A stretch of 64,000 nucleotides of DNA from assembly GCA_028571685.1 (NCBI GenBank), contig CM053158.1, positions 57,380,001 to 57,444,000 of the forward strand, in the 5' to 3' direction. Below are positions 57,190 to 64,000 of this stretch, in pieces (the first letter of the stretch is position 1; each line of letters starts with the position of its first letter). Both the position numbers and the translations under genes were made by a program. The notes under the pieces were generated by a model that was not told where the DNA came from, did not search any database, and saw nothing but the letters and a program-made list of their open reading frames with translations. Source of the DNA: Heterohyrax brucei. Lineage: Eukaryota; Chordata; Mammalia; Hyracoidea; Procaviidae.

Positions 57190-57900
57190 CCCTTTTTCTC
57201 TTTCAACAGTAGCCTCTTGATTATGTAGATTCCTCATGAGCACAATTAAGTGTTCTGAAATTCCCATAATTCTCATAGTAGAATATCATTGAACAGTCAA
57301 TAAAACACAGGTAAACATCTTTCTGGTATTCCCTGCTTCCAGTCACAGTCCATCTAACATTAGCAATGATACCCCTCTTTCCAAGTTTTCTTCTGAATAT
57401 GGCTTCAACTTCAGGCAGTTACCCATTGATACATTTCTGCAAGTGCTTTTGAATGATCTTTAGCAAAGTTTTACCTTCCTGTGAAACTGATGATACTGCT
57501 AGATAGTTTCCATATTCTGTTGGATCACTTTTCTTTGAAATGAGCACAAACATGGATTCAGTTTGTCGGTCAGCTGGCTGTCTTCCAAGTTTTTTGGCAC
57601 AGGTGAAGGTACACTTCCAGTGCTGCATCCATTTGTTGAAACATCTCAATGGCTCTTCTGTAATTTCTGGAGACTTGCTCTTTTTGCCATTCCCTTCAGT
57701 GCAACTTGGACTTCCTTTTTTGGTACAATTAGTCCCTGATCACATGCCCCCTCCTGAAATGTCTGGACATCGACCAATTCTTTTTGGCATAGGCCTTCCA
57801 TTTTGTTTTGATGTTTTCTACTTTGTTCAATGTTTTCTCTGTAGTATCCTTTACTATTGCAACTCAGGGCTTGAGTTTTGTCTTCAGTTGTTTTAGCTTC
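57190..57900 (-). pseudogene. RTE reverse transcriptase remnant, second copy
   Basis: Minus frames: 57,001-57,276 N-terminal half ('MRIMGISEHLIVLMRNLHNQ') and 57,419-57,649 ('VLISKKSDPTEYGNYLAVSS'). They belong to the palm region of RTE reverse transcriptase. Much diverged and broken. Confidence 0.75.
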
Positions 57901-58265
57901 AGAAATCCTGGGACTGTCCTCCTGTGTTCGGTTTTCTCCCTACAGATCTTTGCACGTTTCAGTACGCACCTCTCTCTTCCAGAGCTAGTCTTTGAAATCT
58001 GTTCAGCTCTTTTACTTTGTTTTTGACAACTTCAAATGCTCCTAGACTCATACTTTATACATTCTGTGTCCCCAGTATTAATGGAAATTTGTTGCTATTT
58101 CTCCTCATTTTAAGTTGTATCACCTCAGCAAATGAAAGTCTGAAAAGCTGTGCTCCATCCACATTATGAAGGTCAGTTCTACCTCAGGAGGCAGCACTTC
58201 CCCGGTTGTATTCTGAGTGCCTTCCAGTTGGAGGGGCTCATCTTCTGGCGCTACATGTAACACAT

Positions 58266-59048
58266 TCTTTGAAGGCAAAGAACCTTCTTTCCTTTTCTAT
58301 TATTTTAGTGCTCACTACAAGGTCCTAGACACAATAAATGTTCAACTGATGGTTGTTTTGAGAAGAACTTAGTTAAGGTTAACAATAAGCATGCTAAAAT
58401 CATCCAGGATTACATGATGCCTGAGAAGACTGATGATGATATTTTGATATTCTTCCTTTTCCACTATAAGATTAGGTTCTGTACATTACTGACTCTTAAA
58501 AACCTTTCTCACTTAATGGTTTATTACGTACCCTTTTATATGTCATAGATAATCTTTTGGGGGAAGCAATTTAATGGCTGCATAATGTTTAATATCTGAG
58601 TTTGAGTACAAATGTAGGAAAGTAGCACAGTGGTAGGTAATGGCAGTGATGATAGCACTGGGTGTCAGAGTGCTTGATTTGGTGCTCTAATAAGAGGTTG
58701 ACAGGCAGAGGGAAAACTAGACCCCCTTGTCCCCAGCCCCAAATCTACTTTCCTCCAGATAAGAAAGATCTAGGTAGGTAATTTCAATGTCTCTCCTCTT
58801 CCACTGCAAGTGAGCAGGAAAGATACTTACCAGCAAGTTGAATAGTATCCTCAAAGCCCTGTTATTTCTATGTCTCATTAGATGGATGATTCTGAGACTC
58901 TCAGCCTAGAAGGTAGGCCTTGTGTAGCTCTGTTGTGACTTTATAACTCTCCATTTTTTTTTTTTTTTAACTGAGAGCCACTTTCTGGTGCATTTGTACA
59001 GTAGTAGAGCATTGATAGGAAATAACTAAGAGAATTCCAGTTTTCCCT
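58266..59048. other. Unassigned non-coding sequence
   Basis: No gene recognised. A poly(T) lies at 58,956-58,969. The stretch 'taatggctgcataatgttta' near 58,572 resembles a reversed old L1 tail, but too little remains to call it. Confidence 0.45.
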
Positions 59049-59253
59049 TCAAGGACTACTGGTGGCACAGTGGTGGAAGTGCTCAGCTGATAACTGAAAG
59101 GTCAGAGATTTGAACCCATCAGCTACTCCAGAGTAGAAAAATATAGCAGTCTGCTTCCACAAAGATTTACAACCTTGGACACCGTGTGGGACAGTTCTGC
59201 TGCGTCCAATAGGGTTGATGAGTTGGGATCAACTCAGTAGTAGCGAGCAGAGA
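59049..59253 (+). mobile_element. AfroSINE (long form)
   Basis: Plus strand from 'ggactactggtggcacagtg' through B box 'ggtcagagatttgaaccc' and 'gcagtctgcttccacaaag' to 'agggttgatgagttggg'. Confidence 0.9.
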
Positions 59254-60130
59254 ATGTATTTTCCTTCCTTTCCTCAATATTTATTAAATAATAAAGTGGC
59301 TCATGGGATATAGGAATTGACCCTTGCTGCAAATCCTCCATCAATTAAAAAAAACAAATCAAGTTTCAGAGAGTCCAGATGCGTTCTCTCTCTGTAAAAC
59401 AAACTGTACTTGGAATATTCTATATAATTGTGCCCTGATTTTTAGTTAGGACAATGCCTTTTTTCCCTTGATTATCTAGAAGCATAAAAAGAAATAAGCT
59501 AGGCCTCATGAAAACCAGTTGCCAAGTCCCAAATTCTGTGGCATCCATCCCCCTCCAGGAATCTGGAAGCAAAGTTGAAGGGAAAACTTTAGCTGAGTGG
59601 GTTGCTGTGAGTGGATACTTATTTTTGGCTGGCATAGCAAGAGACATTTAGAAAATAATGAGCATTTATGTGGGGTAGTGAAGAAGGCAGTCACGAAAGT
59701 GTGGGACCAGTGTGGATTCAGGGTTTTGAATAGCATGTGGGTGACTGCTGACATTTGGGGACTTTTATCTTGGGTGGATTACAGATACAGAAATTAAACG
59801 TGTAGGCATTTAATAATGCCACATCAACAGCTGATTCAGCATGGTGAAAAAGACCATGAATTGATCAGTCCTTTTGAGAAAGTTACTGTAGGGTCATGCA
59901 GACAAGAGTTTATGGGTGTTAGGCATTATATGTAGCCAGTGAAGGCAGCTTTTCTGAAATGCCAGAACTCTAAAATCATTTTTGTTGATGTTGCAGAGCA
60001 AATTTCAGGATCATATGAGTCCATCTCAAATCCTGTCACAAGAGGAAAAGTTAGAGAAACCATTAAAGGCCCTACTTAAAAGTAGTCTTAACTGTGGGAG
60101 ACTGCATGTTACTGAAATGTGTACTGGAAA
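59254..60130. other. Unassigned; source of a duplicated 133-bp segment
   Basis: No gene or named repeat. 59,590-59,722 recurs at 61,886-62,018 in the same orientation with about eleven differences. Confidence 0.6.
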
Positions 60131-60425
60131 AGTGAAATCAGAAAATACGGGTTCAAATCCCTGCTTCAGTACTGTCTTACTATGCCACAAGAATAAAATA
60201 CCTAAACTAGGCAATTTTCTATTTCTGCAGTGGGTACTGGCCACGTGAGATCGGAAAGTTTGCATCTAGATCCTTGCTCCATCACTGCCTTACTATGTGA
60301 CCCTAATAAGCAAATCACAGAACCTTTCTTAGCTTCAGTTTCCTTCTCTATAAAATGAGAATACTGGTAATAAAAAGCCCTTCAACCGTGTTGTAAAAAT
60401 GGAATCAGGCAGATGTAAAAGTCTA
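60131..60425 (+). mobile_element. MIR SINE pieces
   Basis: Two MIR-like 5' parts in tandem ('acgggttcaaatccctgctt' and 'tccttgctccatcactgcct'), then 'cttcagtttccttctctata' and 'aaaatgagaatactggtaat'. Probably one MIR next to a partial duplicate. Confidence 0.72.
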
Positions 60426-60690
60426 ATAGAGATGACATAATTACAATAAGAGATGCTGGCAGAGACCTAAAATTGACATTGCTATGTGGTTGAAATCCTG
60501 AGCAAAAAAGCTTTGGGCCCTTGGATTGAATGTATTATTTTATTGTGAATTGCTTTCATCAACTTTATTCACACAAGCTAAACTAACTTTTCCCCAGGAC
60601 CAAGACAAAAAGTTTTACAGGAACCTTAACTGGGCCAGGTACTGTGTTTAAATAGAAATTGTTTGTGGTCAGATCAAGAGTACCTTAAAT
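60426..60690. other. Unassigned non-coding sequence
   Basis: Nothing recognised. Confidence 0.5.
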
Positions 60691-60691
60691 A

Positions 60692-61207
60692 TTGTCATGG
60701 ATTGAATTATACCCACCCTAAAACGTGTGTATCAGTCTGGCTAGGCAATGATTGTCCACCATGTATTGTGTGATTGTCCACCATGTTTTCAGTTAATGAG
60801 ATTTTCCTGTGTGTTGTATCTACCACTATAATTTCATAAAATGGATTGGTGGACATTATACTGATGATGACTGCAAGACTGATTAGCATCTAAGGCAAAC
60901 TCTTGAGGTGTAAAAGAAAGCAGAGACAGGAAAGACACTGGAAACTCATGCTACCATGAAAGCAGTGCTGGGAGCAGAGCATGGCCTTTGAGCCTGAGGC
61001 TCCTGAGCTGAGATGCTCCCAGACAGGGGGAAGACTGACACACCACAAAGACCTTCTTCCAGAGTTGACCACAGAGAGAAAGCTGTCCCCTGGAGCTGAC
61101 ACTCTGAATTTGGACTCAGCCTACTGGACTTGCGAAGAAATAATTTTCTCTTTGTTGAAGCCATCTGTTTGTGGTACTTCTGTTACAGCAGCACTAGATG
61201 GCTGAGA
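60692..61207 (+). mobile_element. MaLR-like solo LTR
   Basis: The most complete LTR of its family here: begins 'tgtcatggattgaattatac' and ends 'agcagcactagatggctgag' + 'aca'. It contains 'gagctgacactctgaatttg' and an A/T-rich 'gaaataattttctctttg' near the polyadenylation region. About 515 bp, TG...CA ends. Confidence 0.7.
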
Positions 61208-61534
61208 CAAATCCTAAGGCGACACAGTGAGAAATGCATGGGTTAGTATTTCAGTTGCCATATTGGATAATAACTCTTGCTCCATAAATAACTGTGAGAT
61301 TCTCACCAAAAAAGCAGTATCTACTTGACCAGATCTTATAGTCTGGACATCAAGAAAAAGACCAAAGATTCCCACCACTAGGATTCCTAGGCTGCGGATA
61401 TTAGAAACCACCGCATTTTAGATTGTTACTTAAATCTTTAATTCGTAGATCCTTGCTTTATCTCTCTCACCTCTAAAGTGTAAGCTCCTTGAGAACAGGA
61501 ATGTGACTTGCTTACTAGCAAGAAACCAAAGCAA
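61208..61534 (+). other. Unassigned, with L2 tail scrap
   Basis: 61,470-61,515 ('gtaagctccttgagaacagg') is an L2 3'-type landmark. The rest is not recognised. Confidence 0.45.
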
Positions 61535-61737
61535 AAGCCACCAATCCATTGCCGTCAGATTGTTTCTGACTAGTAGTGAACTAACATGTTACAGAGTATA
61601 ATTACTCCACAGAGTTTTCTTGGCTGTAATCTTTGTGAAAGCAGATCACCAGGCCTTTCTTACACAGTACAACTGAAAGGGGTTCAAATTCTAACCTTCA
61701 GCTTATTAGTCAAGCACAAACTATTTATCCCACTCAA
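61535..61737 (-). mobile_element. AfroSINE (long form)
   Basis: Minus strand: 'ccattgccgtcagattgttt', 'ggctgtaatctttgtgaaag', 'gcagatcaccaggcctttct' and a degraded tRNA-like body. Confidence 0.8.
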
Positions 61738-61744
61738 ACATCCC

Positions 61745-61890
61745 CCAAAGGAACCAAACCCTTTGCTTTTGAGTCAGCTGTGACTCACAGCATCCCTGTA
61801 GAACAGAATAGAACTGCTCCATGGGGTTTGCAGGGAGTAACTGGCAGATTCAAATTCCAGACCTTTAGGTTAGCGACTGAACGCGTAGCT
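61745..61890 (-). mobile_element. AfroSINE with missing 5' end, fused to a duplicated segment
   Basis: A minus-strand copy from 3' module ('ttttgagtcagctgtgactc') through 'ggtttgcagggagtaactgg' and 'aggttagcgactgaacgcg'. The last ~20 bp of the SINE 5' end are absent. The duplicate of 59,590-59,722 begins exactly there. Confidence 0.85.
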
Positions 61891-62022
61891 GAGTGGGTTG
61901 CTGTGAGTGGATAGTTATTTTTGGCTGACATAACAAGAGACATTTAGAAAATAATGAGTGTTTACTTGGGGTAGTAAAGAAGGCAGTTATGAAAGTGTGG
62001 GACCAGTGTGGACTTGGGATTT
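61886..62022 (+). repeat. Diverged direct copy of 59,590-59,722
   Basis: Shares 'tagctgagtgggttgctgtg', 'gacatttagaaaataatgag' and 'gaaagtgtgggaccagtgtg' with the upstream locus, about 92% identical by eye. Homology stops near 62,022. Confidence 0.88.
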
Positions 62023-62094
62023 GCCACAGGCACATCATTCAGGTACCTCACTCTTAGCAATGAAGCAGGTAGCAAACTGAGGGGGGGAGGGCAT

Positions 62095-62370
62095 TTGAAA
62101 TCAGAAAAACCACCTTTAAGTATCATTTCCAAAATTTATTACCTGTATGACATTAGGCAAGAAGCTCTTACACCTCACTGAGCCTTATTTTCCATTTCTG
62201 GACAAAGGGAATTATTCTAGTCACTGTATTTCAATCTATTTGGTATTTAAACTACGTGCTAGGATGTGGGCTGGGTACTTTACAGGTTTTCACTCTTGAA
62301 GCCTTGCAACTCAATGAGGTATGTAATATGAGTTCTATTTTGCAAATGTAATCATTTGGCATTTTGCAGA
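62095..62370. mobile_element. Two MIR fragments
   Basis: 62,095-62,225 is a plus MIR ('tgacattaggcaagaagctc', 'tcactgagccttattttcc'). 62,270-62,350 resembles a minus MIR ('gggtactttacaggttttc', 'caatgaggtatgtaatatga'). Confidence 0.65.
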
Positions 62371-62434
62371 AGCAGTGGCATGCCCTGAGGCTAGTCTTTG
62401 CTTGTTCTCTACTCTTTTCTTTTTAGACTCATCC

Positions 62435-63487
62435 CCTGGGTGATGTCATTTGGTTTCATGGCTTTAAATATCATCTACTTGCTGACGACTTCCAACTCAG
62501 CGTACTGAATCTCAAGTGCTCCCCTTAACTTTGGACACACGTGCTGGCTGCCCACTTAACACCTAATATACATCTGAACGTGACCCAAGATAAGCTCCTG
62601 ATTTTTCCCATCAAGTGAACACACCTTTCTCAGTAGTGTTAATTATATTCTTTCAGCTGCTCAGGACGTAAACCTTGGAATCATCCTGGAATCCTCAGTT
62701 AGTCTGACCTCCCACTTCAATCCATAAAAACACCCCTCTGAGCTCTGCTTCCGGGTTGTTGTTGTCTGTGTTTCCACTGTTGCCCACCATCATCTCTCAC
62801 CCAGGTTCCTGCCAGAGCCTCCTCACTGATCCGCCTGCTCTGACTTCACTCTTCTCCAGCCTCTTCTCAGGACAACAGCCAGGACAGTGCTGTAGGAGGT
62901 GAAATTAGATGATACACCCTCTGTGTTATAGGCTCTGATGACTGTATATCTCAGGCTGAAATTCAGGTCCCCACAGGCACCCGTACACGGACTTCTGTTA
63001 TGTACTGCCTCCTTGTGACCTCTCTGACCTCCTCTCCACTAGCCTCTCCCTCCCTGCTCTTCTCCAGCCAGCCTGCATCCTGGTTGTTTCCCCTATGCAC
63101 CAGGCACATTTCCTCCCCAGAACCTGTGTGCTCGCTGCGTCCTCCCCCTGCAATCCTCTGCTCACAGCCGAACGCGGCTCCTTTTCTCACTTCCTTCAGT
63201 ACTGATTCAAACGTTGTCTTCACAAGAAGTCTTCCCTGGCCACCCCTTCTAAAACTATGGCCTCACCACTGCGTTTTCCATCCTCCTTCCCTAATTTATC
63301 TTCCCCTTAGCACACATCATTGCCCAGAACACTATGGATTTGTTTGGTTATTGTCTGGCTTCCCCACCAGAATGCAAACTTAACGAGTGCAACTGCTTTT
63401 GTCTTTTTCTTTCACTGCTCTGACCCCTCTATTCCAGAGCAGTGCCGAGGACCTACTAGGTGCTCAATAAATAATGTTGGAATGAAT
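62435..63487 (+). mobile_element. L2 LINE, 1-kb 3' part
   Basis: A long old L2 copy ending with a typical tail, 'ctaggtgctcaataaataat' plus 'gttggaatgaatta'. In order: 'aagataagctcctgattttt', 'ccttggaatcatcctggaat', 'caccatcatctctcaccc', 'ttcttcacaagaagtcttcc'-type region near 63,217 and 'tccttaac'-type gene end. The 127-codon frame at 63,000-63,383 is L2-derived, not a gene. There are many stops. Confidence 0.85.
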
Positions 63488-64000
63488 TAATAAGGAAACC
63501 AAACCTCAAAGAGATTGGAGAAGCTGTATGTACTCAAAGAACTTGAAACATACAGTATTATTTGCAGGTTGACACTTGAGGTCTCTTTGAGATGGCAATA
63601 CATGGGATTCAGGCCCATCTGGCTTTGGTCCACTAATTTCTGAAAGCCCCTGAAGTTCTTTTCTTGCCAAAAAGTATTTTTTAGAACTCTGGGCAAGGAT
63701 GTCCTAGCAAGTGAGGCCTGCTGGGCTGCCTCACACATAACAAGCTGACATTGCTAACTCCTGGTGTTCTGTGTATAGCCCAAATTCATAGCCCTTGACA
63801 TGGCCTGTCAGCTTCCACTGCCTTCCATTCTAAATTTGTATGATCTTAGCATAATTAGCCCCGTTTTTGTCATTCCACAACTGCTAAGTATGCAGTGGCT
63901 GTGCTGTGTTACAGCTCCTCTTGGAAGCAGATGACATATCATGAAATATTTATTAAAAAAACAAGCGCAGACTTTCTTAATTATTACCATGACTGCTTTC
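63488..64000. other. Unassigned non-coding sequence
   Basis: No repeat or gene recognised. Minus frames at 63,487-63,738 and 63,808-63,990 lack any motif. Confidence 0.5.

Larger units (their letters stand above)
56005..58265 (-). mobile_element. RTE (BovB-like) LINE, internally rearranged
   Basis: 3' terminus at 56,005 ('gttgtcatcaggttctaatc'), reverse transcriptase pieces at 57,190-57,900, and 5' end at 58,040-58,265 ('ctgagtgccttccagttgg'). The endonuclease region expected near 57,900-58,040 is deleted. A block of about 300 bp (56,885-57,182) lies in the opposite orientation. The element is inactive. Confidence 0.83.

Noticed and set aside
63000-63383. 127-codon plus-strand frame
   Set aside because: It lies wholly within L2 and reads as pyrimidine-rich L2 3' sequence.

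Overview
No host protein-coding gene, structural RNA gene or CRISPR array can be supported in this window. It reads as intergenic (or deep intronic) DNA of a placental mammal, built largely from retrotransposons. The repeats point to an afrotherian, most likely elephant-like. There are about a dozen tRNA-derived AfroSINE copies (degenerate pol III A/B boxes, 3' end resembling 'tagggttgctatgagtcgg...'), RTE (BovB-like) LINEs that share that 3' end, an L1 lineage with long 3' UTRs, MaLR-type LTRs, one decayed mariner, and old MIR, L2 and MER5A relics.

Layout. 1-2,300: AfroSINE, MaLR-like LTR, an L1 ORF1 scrap joined to an L1 3' UTR, and an RTE 3' end. 2,300-7,070: mostly unassigned sequence with AfroSINEs, including a SINE inside a SINE. 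7,073-32,062: about 25 kb of L1. A full-length-type plus-strand L1 (here L1-A) meets, tail to tail, a minus-strand L1 (L1-B). L1-B was split by L1-C, and L1-C was split by L1-D; target-site-like repeats mark both splits. L1-D also holds an unclassified polyadenylated insert, and L1-C holds a 72-bp AfroSINE 3' end with a perfect 13-bp target-site duplication. 32,065-36,530: L1 3' UTR pieces, AfroSINEs, and a 158-bp palindromic-ended DNA element flanked by TA. 37,075-41,940: L2, a MaLR-like LTR-internal-LTR element, a mariner transposase pseudogene and an MLT1-like LTR. 42,000-47,120: AfroSINEs, a nearly complete dead RTE, MIR and an old LTR. 47,120-52,200: ERV-type LTR, L1 ORF1 remnant, MaLR-like LTR and older L1 pieces with two short L1 insertions. 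52,200-64,000: old LTR, MER5A, a rearranged RTE, AfroSINEs, MIRs and a 1-kb L2.

All open reading frames of any length are explained by dead LINE ORFs, transposase, LTR or L1 UTR sequence, or have no coding support. The parts appear to interact only as a mobilisation network: L1 copies show L1-type target-site duplications, and AfroSINEs share their 3' end with the RTE LINEs that presumably mobilised them. The most interesting observations are structural: a recent inverted templated copy of flanking DNA placed inside L1-A, a hairpin-bounded inversion in the same L1, an inverted block inside an RTE, a host segment duplicated and fused to a SINE 5' end, a small TIR element, and the three-deep L1 nest. 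No new multigene system was found.
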